Assembly: GCA_030540495.1 (NCBI GenBank)
Contig: JAUNWC010000044.1
Location: 1 to 8,971 of the forward strand
Reading direction: 5' to 3'
Length of the DNA stretch: 8,971 nt
Source of the DNA: Bacteroidota bacterium
GTDB taxonomy: Bacteria; Bacteroidota; Bacteroidia; Bacteroidales; P3
The notes below the pieces were generated by a model. The model made no database searches and was not told the origin of the DNA. It saw only the letters and a list, made by a program, of their open reading frames with translations. Made by a program: the position numbers and the translations under genes. The stretch's first letter is position 1, and each line of letters starts with the position of its first letter. Shown one piece after another: positions 1-8,023 of the stretch.

Positions 1-190
1 CTATAAGTCTGATAGTGAGCAAATGCGTACCTATTTTATAGAAGCCTCAGATATGGAAGGAGCAACATATATACAAATGCATCAGTTAAAAAGAGAAAGA
101 GTTATTGTCGTTTTAAAAGACAAGGGCAATATTGTTGTGGTTTCTTATGATGCAAATTATTACAAACAACTTTTATCGGAGGCAAAATAA
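1..190 (+). CDS. C-terminal fragment of an unrecognised protein
   Basis: The frame starting at base 2 is open from the window edge to a TAA at 188-190 and gives the last 62 residues of a protein that begins outside the window. The fragment is polar with a beta-like stretch (RVIVVLKDKGNIVVVSYD) and ends in LLSEAK. It has no transmembrane segment and no motif I can assign to a family. Its strand, similar base composition and a hairpin just downstream suggest the end of a real transcription unit. The function is unknown, and I am surer that it is coding than of what it encodes. Confidence 0.6.
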   Translation, partial: YKSDSEQMRTYFIEASDMEGATYIQMHQLKRERVIVVLKDKGNIVVVSYDANYYKQLLSEAK

Positions 191-219
191 TAAAACAACT
201 ACATATAAAAAAACATAGT

Positions 220-250
220 AAGAGCCATCTAAATGATGGTTTTTATTTTA
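220..250 (+). terminator. Probable weak rho-independent terminator
   Basis: Bases 220-229 pair with 235-244 in a 10-bp stem (core CCATC/GATGG, two G-U pairs) around the loop TAAAT, and the right arm runs into a T-rich tail. It lies 30 bases after the stop of the upstream fragment and 15 bases before the next start. It probably separates the two units, although the stem is A/T-rich outside its core. I found no clear TAnnTTTG box between it and the next gene, so partial read-through is possible. Confidence 0.5.
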
Positions 251-264
251 AAATTAAAAGAGCA

Positions 265-2127
265 ATGAAAAAAAATAAGGGAATAACACAGAATTTTAGC
301 AACCTAAACAAAAATATTACTCAGAGTGTAAAATCAAATATGCCTTTACAATTAGCATATATGTTGGGAGTATATTTTCTTTGTGTGTTTTTTATGATGA
401 TTTTCAGAGTTCTAATCTTTTTTGTTCATTGTGCTACAACCCTTTCGGATTTAAGTTTTGTTATGCTGTTTCGCTCTCTTTTACAAGGTATTCGTTTTGA
501 TTCTACTATGATTTGTGGAATATTATCGCCTTTTTTGTTGTTGATGTTGATTTTTTCCATAATTAATTTTAATAGAAGGTGGATTTATAGACCTTTGCAT
601 ATACTTTTGAGCATAGTTTGTTGTCTTTTGTTTTTGATAAGTTTTTTGGACGCCGCTTATTTTACTTATTTTCAAAGCCATATAAATGTTGTTGTCCTTT
701 CTTGGATGCGTACTCCAAAATATTTGTTTGATGTTATTTTACATTCTCCTGCTTATTTGTTTTATATCTTGGCTTTTTTAGGAATCTTGGCTTGGTTTGC
801 TTGGCTTATGTATTGCTTGTATAATGCAACATTGTTTAAGACCATTCCTCCTTATAATGCAAAACAGCCTTTGGCAAAAACTTTGATTATAGGTTGTTTG
901 CTTTGTCTTATTTGTTTTGTTGGAATGAGAGGTAGGATAACAGAAAAGAAACCTTTGACTTTATCGGCTGCTTATTTCTCGGATAATGACTTTTTTAATC
1001 AACTTGGAGTTAGTCCTATGTTCTCTATTTTCAAAAGTTATCAAGAGGAAAAAAATTCACAAAAAGATAATATTGCATACATAGACCCAGTAAAGGGTAG
1101 AGAAATAGTTGGACAAGAGTTTGCAAACAGAGATGATGTGTCTTTTGCTATGCCTACTTTGAAAGAAGGAACAAATATACTTATGGTTATCTTGGAGGAT
1201 GTTACCTTGGAAAATGTAAATGGGAAAGAAATGCCTGCTTTGTATAATATTTCAAAACAATCTCTAAGTTTTAACAACGTTTATGCAGATGGAGAATATA
1301 TTTATAACGGATTATATTCCATATTGTTTTCCTATCCTAATATCTTTTCTTCCAACTCTATGATTTCTACCATAATTCCTAAAATGGAAGGATTGCCAAC
1401 CTTATTAAAACAACATGGATACAAAACCTTTTTCTTTACCTCCAAAGAGCAAAGCACCGATAATACAACTCGTTTTTTGCTTGCCAACGATATTGATATT
1501 ATTTTTTCGGGCAGAGCCAATGATTTGAAACAAGACGGCAAAGTACTCTCCTCCACTAACCAACCTTTCTTTGCTTGCGTACTTGTTAGCAACGACAAAA
1601 CAAAAAACAACTTACGCAGTATAGACAACAAAATTTCACAAATACTCTCTGAGGCAAAAAAATATGCTTGGTTCAAAAACACTTTGATAATATTTGCAGG
1701 AGCAAACGGATATGCAAAAAAAGTTCCAGTGTATTTCTATGCTAAGAATATTTTCTCTGCTGAGAAAAATAATACCCTTGCTTGTCAAATGGATATAACT
1801 CCCACTATTATGGCTATGATGGACAATAGTTATAGAAACAAGACCTTAGGTTTTAATATATATTCTCAAAGACGTTCCTTTGCTTATTCTGCCAAAAAAG
1901 ACGAAATCATGGTTGTTTCCCCTAACGCTACTTATACTTGGAATAAGAACAAAAAAGAAAATATAGATATACAACAAGACAGCACTTTGAAAATAGAGGA
2001 CGGAGATACTATTTATTTGCCAACACTTTCTTCTAAAGATTTGTCCGAGAAGATGAAAGAATATGTTTTTTCTATGTATCAAACAGCAAAAAATAATACT
2101 TCTCAAATGAAAATAAAGGTAGAATAA
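265..2127 (+). CDS. Membrane protein with LtaS/sulfatase fold, active site degenerate
   Basis: This 620-residue inner-membrane protein has about five hydrophobic segments (roughly 31-56, 82-101, 108-128, 161-186 and 205-221) followed by an extracytoplasmic sulfatase-fold domain (about 300-535). That is the layout of the LtaS-type phosphoglycerol transferase/sulfatase family and its usual length. Family landmarks remain: NILMVILED (304-312, metal-ligand Glu at E311), NNVYADG (337-343), GLYSILFSYP (349-358), LPTLLKQHGY (377-386), WFKNTLIIF (469-477) and QMDITPTI (508-515). The catalytic residues are mostly gone. The nucleophilic Thr of the usual R-T-D-R-G segment aligns with I346. The Asp-His metal pair of the usual ADHG aligns with A480-N481. 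The usual substrate-pocket His aligns with D444. The segment that normally carries W-G-x-x-D is missing near 417-433. A transferase or hydrolase activity is therefore unlikely, and a binding or scaffolding role is my inference. It is the first gene of a tight cluster, with apbE 19 bases downstream. The ATG at 265 is the only one giving a polar cytoplasmic N-terminus; M26 is the alternative. Confidence 0.85.
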   Translation: MKKNKGITQNFSNLNKNITQSVKSNMPLQLAYMLGVYFLCVFFMMIFRVLIFFVHCATTLSDLSFVMLFRSLLQGIRFDSTMICGILSPFLLLMLIFSIINFNRRWIYRPLHILLSIVCCLLFLISFLDAAYFTYFQSHINVVVLSWMRTPKYLFDVILHSPAYLFYILAFLGILAWFAWLMYCLYNATLFKTIPPYNAKQPLAKTLIIGCLLCLICFVGMRGRITEKKPLTLSAAYFSDNDFFNQLGVSPMFSIFKSYQEEKNSQKDNIAYIDPVKGREIVGQEFANRDDVSFAMPTLKEGTNILMVILEDVTLENVNGKEMPALYNISKQSLSFNNVYADGEYIYNGLYSILFSYPNIFSSNSMISTIIPKMEGLPTLLKQHGYKTFFFTSKEQSTDNTTRFLLANDIDIIFSGRANDLKQDGKVLSSTNQPFFACVLVSNDKTKNNLRSIDNKISQILSEAKKYAWFKNTLIIFAGANGYAKKVPVYFYAKNIFSAEKNNTLACQMDITPTIMAMMDNSYRNKTLGFNIYSQRRSFAYSAKKDEIMVVSPNATYTWNKNKKENIDIQQDSTLKIEDGDTIYLPTLSSKDLSEKMKEYVFSMYQTAKNNTSQMKIKVE

Positions 2128-2146
2128 TTTTAATAGTCTCTTTGTT

Positions 2147-3154
2147 ATGAAAAATATACGTTTGTATTTGACTTTGTTTTTTGTTTGTATAGTGTTTTTC
2201 TCTTGCGAAAAAGAAGAAAAGAAATATACCTTTGACGGATTAACACAAGGAACCTACTACCATATAATAATATATAGTAAAGATACTAACAACATTAGAC
2301 AAGGTTTTGATAGTATTTTTGCTCTTGTGGATAATACTCTTTCTTTGTGGAATAAAAATTCTTTGCTGACTCAAATAAATGAAAATAAACAGGTGGAGTT
2401 GAATAGAGTTTTTATAGATAATTTCAACTATGCTAAGCAAATAAATACTTTGACAGACGGAGCATTGGACATAACCATAGGGGCTTTGGTTCAGATGTAT
2501 GGTTTTGCAAACAAAAACAAAGAAAAAATAAGCGAAGAGAAGATAGATTCTTTGAAAACTTTTATTGGAATGGAGGGAATAAGAATAGAAAACAACAGAT
2601 TAATAAAAAACTATAAAGAAACTCAACTTGATTTTAATGCCATAGCACAAGGTTATACTACAGATATGATTTCCAAATATTTGATAAGTAGGGGAATAAC
2701 AAATTTTTTGGTGGATGTGGGCGGAGAAGTCTATTGCAAAGGTGAGAAACCTAACGGAAAACAATGGAATGTGGCAATAGAGACACCTGCGGAAAAAACA
2801 GAAGAGGAAAGAACTTTTGAAACCACAATAAAACTAAAAGACAAAAGTATAGTAACCTCTGGAAATTACAGAAAGTTTTATGTAGAAAACGGTGTTAAAT
2901 ACTCCCATACCATAGACCCCAAGACTGCTCGTCCTGTGAGGCATAGTCTTTTGAGTGCTTCGGCTATTGCCAACGATGCTACTACGGCAGATGGTTTAGC
3001 AACTGCTTTTATGGTTATGGGATTAGAAAAGAGCAAAGCATTTCTCAAACAACATAAAGAATATGCTGCTTATCTTATATATTCGGACGAAAATGGCAAA
3101 ATGCAAACTTGGCAAAGCGATAACTTTGCTTCCTATCTAAATACAAATCAATGA
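2147..3154 (+). CDS. apbE: FAD:protein FMN transferase, lipoprotein (ApbE)
   Basis: ApbE transfers FMN from FAD to a Thr/Ser of target proteins such as the NqrB/NqrC or RnfG/RnfD subunits, on the outer face of the inner membrane. The 335-residue product starts with a lipoprotein signal ending in FFSC, with C20 as the predicted lipidation site. Family motifs follow in order: GLTQGTYYHI (31-40), TDGALDITIGALV (103-115), DFNAIAQGYTTD (162-173, flavin site), VDVGGEV (189-195), SIVTSGNYRKFY (234-245), YSHTIDPKTARPV (252-264) and NDATTADGLATAF (276-288). In the last motif D282 and T286 match the expected Mg2+ ligands. Length and motif order are normal, so it should be active. No flavinylated partner is encoded in the window. 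The stop overlaps the next start as ATGA, so translational coupling to the helicase is likely. Confidence 0.95.
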   Translation: MKNIRLYLTLFFVCIVFFSCEKEEKKYTFDGLTQGTYYHIIIYSKDTNNIRQGFDSIFALVDNTLSLWNKNSLLTQINENKQVELNRVFIDNFNYAKQINTLTDGALDITIGALVQMYGFANKNKEKISEEKIDSLKTFIGMEGIRIENNRLIKNYKETQLDFNAIAQGYTTDMISKYLISRGITNFLVDVGGEVYCKGEKPNGKQWNVAIETPAEKTEEERTFETTIKLKDKSIVTSGNYRKFYVENGVKYSHTIDPKTARPVRHSLLSASAIANDATTADGLATAFMVMGLEKSKAFLKQHKEYAAYLIYSDENGKMQTWQSDNFASYLNTNQ

Positions 3155-4560
3155 TAAACAAATTTGAAGATATATTTTTAAAGAATTTAAGTTTTGTTCC
3201 AACAGATAACCAAATGCAGTTGTTAGGCTATTTGGAGGAGTTTCTCTTCTTGGAAAAGAATAAAGTATTTATACTCAAAGGTTATGCTGGTACGGGCAAA
3301 ACTACTATGATGTCTGCTTTGATAAAAACTTTGCCCTTTTTTCATCTTTATTCTGTTTTGCTTGCACCTACGGGCAGAGCGGCAAAAGTACTTGCCAAAT
3401 ATTCTCAAAAAAAAGCCTACACTATTCACAAACGCATATATTTTTCTCACCACGAGGACAACTCCTTTACTTTCAAATTAAAAACCAATCGCTCCAAACA
3501 TACTATTTTTATTGTGGATGAGTCCTCTATGATAGGCACAGATAATAGTGGTGCTTTTAGGCGTAATCTTTTGGACGATTTGATGGAATATATTTTTTCA
3601 CAGGATAGTTGTAAGGTTATTTTTATAGGAGATACTGCTCAGTTGCCTCCCGTGGGGCAAAATTTATCGTTTGCCTTAGACGAAGACTATTTAACAAACA
3701 GATATAGACTTCCTTGCATAAGTTTTCAGTTATCTCAAGTAGTTCGTCAGGCTTTGGAATCAGGGATACTGAAAAATGCCTCAAATCTTAGATTTCGTAT
3801 TTTTAAAGAAAACTACTCTTTGCCTATTTTCAAAACACTTGACCTATCGGATATAAAAAGCATAAGTGCCTCAGATTTTGAAGAGTATTTGCGTCAAGCC
3901 TACAAGCAGGATGGAACACAAGAAGTTTTGGTTATAGCCAAAAGCAATTATCAAGCAAATAAATTAAACAACCTTATTCGTTATCAGATTTTGGAAAGAG
4001 AAAATCTTTTGGAGGCGGGAGATAGGTTAATGGTGGTAAAGAACAATTATTTTTGGATAGACGAAAATGATGAATTAGGGTTTATTGCCAATGGTGATAT
4101 ATTTAGAATAAACAGGGTTTTATCCATAGAGGAAAGATTTGGTTTTCAATTTGCAGATGTTTCCATTTGTTTTGATGACTATGAAAATATTCCCGTTTTG
4201 GAGGTAAAAATTTTGTTGAATACTCTTTCTTTGGAGCAAGCCTCACTTGCTAAGGAAGAAGAAAGAACTCTTTATAACAATATATTTCAACACCACTACA
4301 AAGAAACTAACAACAAAGCACAAGCACAAAAAAACACTTTTAACGACCCTTATTTCAATGCTTTGCAAGTAAAATTTGCAACCTGTCTTACTTGTCATAA
4401 ATCACAAGGAGGAGGTTGGAACACCGTTTTTGTATTTCAAAGTTATCTGACCTTAGAAAATATCAATAAAGAATACTTTCGTTGGTTATACACAGCCATA
4501 ACCCGCGCAAAGAAACAACTTTATTTGGTTAATTTTTCGGAGGATTTCTTTAAAAACTAA
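3151..4560 (+). CDS. RecD-like superfamily 1 DNA helicase/ATPase
   Basis: This 469-residue cytoplasmic protein carries the complete set of SF1 helicase motifs in RecD/Dda-like form. Motif I is GYAGTGKTT (44-52, K50). Motif Ia is APTGRAAKVL (72-81) and leads to TIHKRIYF. Motif II is VDESSM (122-127, D123-E124). Motif III is GDTAQLPPVG (160-169). Motif IV is VVRQ (197-200, R199). Motif V is TCHKSQGGGW (414-423). Motif VI is YTAITRAKK (447-455, R452 as arginine finger). It should be an ATP-driven 5'-3' DNA translocase or helicase by analogy with RecD2 and Dda. It lacks the long N-terminal domain of RecD2 and is too short to be full RecD2. I see no recB or recC, so calling it exonuclease V alpha subunit would be unsafe. 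The ATG at 3151 overlaps the apbE stop by four bases, and nnrD follows seven bases after its stop. The exact DNA role is not evident. Confidence 0.9.
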   Translation: MINKFEDIFLKNLSFVPTDNQMQLLGYLEEFLFLEKNKVFILKGYAGTGKTTMMSALIKTLPFFHLYSVLLAPTGRAAKVLAKYSQKKAYTIHKRIYFSHHEDNSFTFKLKTNRSKHTIFIVDESSMIGTDNSGAFRRNLLDDLMEYIFSQDSCKVIFIGDTAQLPPVGQNLSFALDEDYLTNRYRLPCISFQLSQVVRQALESGILKNASNLRFRIFKENYSLPIFKTLDLSDIKSISASDFEEYLRQAYKQDGTQEVLVIAKSNYQANKLNNLIRYQILERENLLEAGDRLMVVKNNYFWIDENDELGFIANGDIFRINRVLSIEERFGFQFADVSICFDDYENIPVLEVKILLNTLSLEQASLAKEEERTLYNNIFQHHYKETNNKAQAQKNTFNDPYFNALQVKFATCLTCHKSQGGGWNTVFVFQSYLTLENINKEYFRWLYTAITRAKKQLYLVNFSEDFFKN

Positions 4561-4567
4561 GATTAGA

Positions 4568-5479
4568 ATGGATAAACAAGTAATAGATTTTTTTGAACAA
4601 ATTGAGATTAAAGAGCCTAATATATTACAAAGAGAATCTCTCCCCGTTTCCTTTTTTGCTCCTCGCAATAGAATGGCACATAAAGGAGATTTTGGACATT
4701 GTCTTTTGATTGCCGGTTCTTATGGCAAAGCGGGGGCTTGTGTCTTGTCTTGTCTTGCTTGTTTAAGGACGGGATGCGGACTTATAACCACACATATTCC
4801 TCAAAAATTATATGATATATTGCAAATTTCAGTTCCCGAAGCCATGGTTTCTTTGGACAAAGAGGAAAAATATTTCTCTCATACTCCTATGGATATAGAA
4901 AAATACTCTGCCATAGCCATAGGACCAGGTTTGGGGACGGAGCAACAAACCAAAACGGAGTTAATACATTTACTAAACAAGAGAAAAGAAAACCCAATTT
5001 TGCAAAATATTCCCTTAGTTTTGGATGCTGATGCTTTGAACATTCTTGCACAAGAGAAAAACAAAGAGCAATTCTTAAAGAACAATATAATACTTACCCC
5101 TCACCCAAAGGAATTTGAACGATTGTTTGGCAAAATGACTATAAAAGAGCAAATAGATTTTACTAAAACGTTTTGCAAAAAAAACAATATTACCATAGTG
5201 ATTAAAGGAGGGGTTAGTACGATTATTGACAATAAGGGTGAGGTATTTTTTAATATCTTAGGCAATCCAGGAATGGCAACAGCCGGAAGCGGAGATGTAT
5301 TGACGGGAATCATCTTAGGAGTGCTTTCTCAAGGGTATTCTTGTGAGCAGAGTGCAAAGATAGGTGTTTTTATTCATGCTTTGGCTGGTGATAAGGCAAA
5401 AGAAGTTCTGGGGGAAAAAAGTTTGATAGCCCGAGATATAATAAAATATTTGCCTATCGCTATCAAAAAAAAGAATTAA
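4568..5479 (+). CDS. nnrD: ADP/ATP-dependent NAD(P)H-hydrate dehydratase, stand-alone
   Basis: This repair enzyme dehydrates S-NADHX and S-NADPHX back to NADH and NADPH using ADP or ATP. The 303-residue product is the ribokinase-like YjeF C-terminal (CARKD) domain. Motifs are HKGDFG (38-43), IAGSYGKAGA (48-57), AIGPGLGTE (117-125), LDADALN (152-158), LTPHPKEF (176-183), VIKGG (211-215) and AGSGDVLTG (239-247), with D243 as the catalytic Asp. The first 36 residues resemble the linker that follows the epimerase in fused proteins, but the N-terminal epimerase domain (NnrE) itself is absent and not encoded elsewhere in the window. Bacteria commonly have a fused protein of about 500 residues, so the epimerase must be elsewhere or missing. 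It lies 7 bases after the helicase gene and 7 before ruvC, so it is probably cotranscribed. The catalytic domain appears intact. Confidence 0.93.
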   Translation: MDKQVIDFFEQIEIKEPNILQRESLPVSFFAPRNRMAHKGDFGHCLLIAGSYGKAGACVLSCLACLRTGCGLITTHIPQKLYDILQISVPEAMVSLDKEEKYFSHTPMDIEKYSAIAIGPGLGTEQQTKTELIHLLNKRKENPILQNIPLVLDADALNILAQEKNKEQFLKNNIILTPHPKEFERLFGKMTIKEQIDFTKTFCKKNNITIVIKGGVSTIIDNKGEVFFNILGNPGMATAGSGDVLTGIILGVLSQGYSCEQSAKIGVFIHALAGDKAKEVLGEKSLIARDIIKYLPIAIKKKN

Positions 5480-5486
5480 TAAAAAA

Positions 5487-6086
5487 ATGAAACAGACAGC
5501 AATAAGCCAAAAGGAAGAAATAGTACTTGGCATTGACCCAGGAACAAATGTTATGGGTTATGCTTTTGTAAAGAAAATGGGAAAGAGAATGGAAGTTTTG
5601 GAAATGGACGTTCTAAAACTTGGCAACAAAGAAGATATGTCTACAAGGATGAAGATTATCTTTGATTTCATTATTCAGAAAATAGATAAGTATCTTCCCG
5701 ATATGCTTGCTTTGGAGGCTCCTTTTTATTACAAAAATGTACAAAGTATGCTTAAATTAGGCAGGGTTCAAGGAATATGTATAGCGGCAGGGCTATCAAG
5801 AGATATTCCTTTTATAGAATTTCCTCCCAAAAGAGTAAAACAGTCCATAACCGGCAATGGCAATGCCTCAAAAGAGCAGGTTATGAAAATGTTGCAAATG
5901 ATGAACCTTATAGACCAATCTCCAAAATACTTGGATGCCTCAGATGCTTTGGCTGTGGCTGTATGTTACTGTACTCAAAGTGAGTTGATGAACATAGGAG
6001 TAAATGCCCAAATCAATAAACCAAAAACTAAAACACTTTCTTGGGCAACCTTTGTTAATGAACACCAAAACAGAATAATAAAATAA
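5487..6086 (+). CDS. ruvC: Crossover junction endodeoxyribonuclease RuvC
   Basis: RuvC cuts Holliday junctions symmetrically together with the RuvAB branch-migration motor. The 199-residue product has the RNase H-like fold with all four acidic residues expected for Mg2+ catalysis: D17 in LGIDPG, E77 in LALEAP, and D150 and D153 in YLDASDALAVAVCY. The basic and hydrophobic regions KNVQSMLKLGRVQG (83-96) and FPPKRVKQSITGNGNASKEQV (from 112) are also typical. A tail of about 35 residues beyond the core (after 165) contains several Lys and Asn residues. It is the last gene of the cluster, seven bases after nnrD, and its stop codon lies directly against a strong terminator. ruvA and ruvB are not in the window. 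Confidence 0.96.
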   Translation: MKQTAISQKEEIVLGIDPGTNVMGYAFVKKMGKRMEVLEMDVLKLGNKEDMSTRMKIIFDFIIQKIDKYLPDMLALEAPFYYKNVQSMLKLGRVQGICIAAGLSRDIPFIEFPPKRVKQSITGNGNASKEQVMKMLQMMNLIDQSPKYLDASDALAVAVCYCTQSELMNIGVNAQINKPKTKTLSWATFVNEHQNRIIK

Positions 6087-6124
6087 AAAGAGTGTCCATT
6101 TTCTTATGGACACTCTTTTTGTTT
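6085..6124. terminator. Strong bidirectional rho-independent terminator
   Basis: Bases 6085-6099 (AAAAAGAGTGTCCAT) pair perfectly with 6106-6120 around the loop TTTCTT, a 15-bp stem. The A-run on one side and the T-run on the other give a U-tract in both directions. It begins within the ruvC stop codon and lies 18 bases from the stop of the converging minus-strand gene, so it should end both transcripts. Confidence 0.93.
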
Positions 6125-6138
6125 GTTACCTCTAAGTA

Positions 6139-7968
6139 TTAGTTGTTTATAATATTTTGAAACTCTATTTGAGATTGATAACGTCTAAACTCTACATCAT
6201 TTTTTGCTTGATATTTATAAGCAGGTTCCATGTCACAAGCCGTTTTTAAGTTCTTAACCAATGCAGGAACATCGTCCAAACGAGCATAGCAAACCGCTCT
6301 CAAATAATAAACCTCTGAGGTTTGGTCCATACAACAATCCAAAGTTCTAATAGCGTTACCCGTATTGCCACTTAACAATTGCACAAGAGCAAGGTTATAT
6401 GTGCAACGTCTGTCTTGCAACAAATCTGCCGCTTTTTCATACTCGCCTTTTTGTATTGCAACTATTGCTGCATTGGCAGAGGCTTGAGTGTTGCCGTGTT
6501 CTATTGCTTTGTCTATGTATTGTGCCGCCGTTTGCTCATCATTCAAAGCCAAATAAAGCAAAGCCAAATTGTTTTCTATATCTCCGTTATCTGCAGAAAG
6601 TTTTTGAGCTGTTTCCAAATATTTTTGCGCATCGTCTAATTGGTTTAGATATAAAGCAGTGGAGCCAGCATTGTTCCAACCTTGCCACTGAGAAGGAAAT
6701 CTTTCTGTTACAGCCTCATATATTTGCAATTTTACTGCATAGTTATGAGAAAGAGAAGCAGCATACATCAATTCATCATAGGTAAGATTATCAGGATTGG
6801 TCAAAGCCATCTTAGCAAGTTCTTGATCGGTTTTTTGGACACCCGAGAAAGAGAATGCTATTTCACCTCTACGCAATGTTGGCAAAATATCTTCCTCTAT
6901 TTGTCTGAAAACAACAGACATATTTCTTATTTCTTGCTCTCTGCGAACCTTATCAGGTTGAGATTTAACAACATTTATTACCGTATTCTTTTCACTCAAA
7001 GAACTACCTTCCACAAGTTTTACAAAGTTGTCCCAGTCCTCTCCTTTTGCGTTGGTTGTTATAACTATGTCTTTCTTTGCGTCTTCTACATATTTGTTTA
7101 TATCACCCGCTTTTATGTTCTCTGCTTTGGCTCTTTCTGTCAAAGCCTCTGTTAGCATATTATCCACTACCTTTTGAGTAGTTTCAGCACGTTTCTTTGA
7201 CAAACCAATGTTATAGGATTCTTCGCCCTCTGGAGATGCCCATGCATTAACGTATATTTGTCTTGGAACTTGATTATTTACTATATAAGATTTCATAGAA
7301 TTTAACGAACGTTTGGCTTCCATTTTCTTATTCAAAGCGTTGTCCCAATTAAGAGTATACATATTTACGGTGAAATATATGTTGCTGGTCATCAATTCAT
7401 CAGTAGAAACAGCATAATCAGGAGCCACAAGTGTCATATCTCCTTTTATATCCACACGATTAGAAGTAGAATTTATGCCTTGTGCTATTCTTACGTTACC
7501 CAATTCTATTGCTCCTTCGTTTTCCAAAGCCTCACTTCTTGTAGCGTTTGCCTCATTTACGGCTTTTGATTTATAAGCCACAGGGTTAAGCGTCAATACT
7601 GCACTTTCCATTCCTTTTCTATATGCCACAGTATCTCTGTACATAAATCTTCCGCCCGATTTCTTTTCTATTGTCTTGCCATTGCCATCCACCTTTTGTC
7701 CCTTAAGATTCATTGGCGACAATATCACCTCACCCGTTTCCCAAGTAAGTACTGGTTGAAGATAAACCACAGCATCCTTTTGAAAATAATTCTTTGGAAT
7801 ATTGCCATTTATGGTAATAACAACCTTATTGCCTGTTGTTTCCATAGGGTTAGGAGAGTGTTGATAACGAACGGTTTTATGTTCCTTTTGCATCTTGCCC
7901 AACGAACCACAAGAAACCATAAGCAAAACCAAAGAAATCACAGATAAACCTCCAATAACTTTTTTCAT
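6139..7968 (-). CDS. Lipoprotein with OmpA-like domain and C-terminal TPR repeats
   Basis: From the start at 7968 this is 609 residues, with a lipoprotein signal ending in LLMVSC (lipidation at C20). A beta-rich domain (about 45-130) is followed by a linker, then an OmpA-like region with ASPEGEESYN (244-253) and LSKKRA (256-261). After an insertion it continues with GEDW (309-312), RREQEIRN (342-349) and ILPTLRRGE (361-369). This SPEG-type pattern fits OmpA-family lipoproteins I associate with Bacteroidales. About four TPR-like helical repeats (415-580) finish the protein. R260 matches the peptidoglycan-binding Arg of OmpA, but the usual Asp of GHTD is replaced by the AWAS segment, so diaminopimelate binding is uncertain. 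It is probably an envelope scaffold. In-frame ATGs also occur at 7974 (adds MD) and 7998. The latter would sit only about a dozen bases after the predicted transcription start and would spoil the signal peptide, so I prefer 7968 or 7974. It is monocistronic. Confidence 0.88.
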   Translation of the reverse strand: MKKVIGGLSVISLVLLMVSCGSLGKMQKEHKTVRYQHSPNPMETTGNKVVITINGNIPKNYFQKDAVVYLQPVLTWETGEVILSPMNLKGQKVDGNGKTIEKKSGGRFMYRDTVAYRKGMESAVLTLNPVAYKSKAVNEANATRSEALENEGAIELGNVRIAQGINSTSNRVDIKGDMTLVAPDYAVSTDELMTSNIYFTVNMYTLNWDNALNKKMEAKRSLNSMKSYIVNNQVPRQIYVNAWASPEGEESYNIGLSKKRAETTQKVVDNMLTEALTERAKAENIKAGDINKYVEDAKKDIVITTNAKGEDWDNFVKLVEGSSLSEKNTVINVVKSQPDKVRREQEIRNMSVVFRQIEEDILPTLRRGEIAFSFSGVQKTDQELAKMALTNPDNLTYDELMYAASLSHNYAVKLQIYEAVTERFPSQWQGWNNAGSTALYLNQLDDAQKYLETAQKLSADNGDIENNLALLYLALNDEQTAAQYIDKAIEHGNTQASANAAIVAIQKGEYEKAADLLQDRRCTYNLALVQLLSGNTGNAIRTLDCCMDQTSEVYYLRAVCYARLDDVPALVKNLKTACDMEPAYKYQAKNDVEFRRYQSQIEFQNIINN

Positions 7969-8015
7969 ATCCATATAACATTTATTGTTAATAATCAATA
8001 CTAAGTATTATCTTG

Positions 8016-8023
8016 CAAAAGTA
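8016..8023 (-). promoter_or_regulatory. Bacteroidota -7 box for the OmpA/TPR lipoprotein gene
   Basis: The minus strand reads TACTTTTG, an exact match to the TAnnTTTG -7 element of Bacteroides sigma-ABfr promoters. It would start transcription near 8010, leaving a leader of roughly 35-40 bases before the preferred start. No good TTTG -33 element lies at the expected distance, so the upstream half is weak. Confidence 0.65.

Noticed and set aside
1041..2106. Minus-strand frames under the sulfatase-fold gene
   Set aside because: They are short, lack motifs, and oppose a 620-codon frame with family motifs throughout.
265..2127. Calling the first gene a pseudogene
   Set aside because: The frame is full length without stop or frameshift and the membrane segments and fold motifs are intact; only catalytic positions differ, which fits a pseudoenzyme better.
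2133..2149. Promoter in the short gap before apbE
   Set aside because: TCTCTTTG differs from TAnnTTTG at the key second base and would start transcription inside the gene.
3151..4560. Annotating the helicase as RecBCD subunit RecD
   Set aside because: There is no recB or recC nearby, and the motifs are shared by RecD2, Dda and other SF1 helicases, so a RecD-like call is as far as the sequence allows.
6379..7155. Plus-strand open frames opposite the lipoprotein gene
   Set aside because: They lie antisense to a gene with a clear signal peptide and domain motifs, and their translations are unlike any family and rich in Cys/Phe/Ile as expected for shadows.
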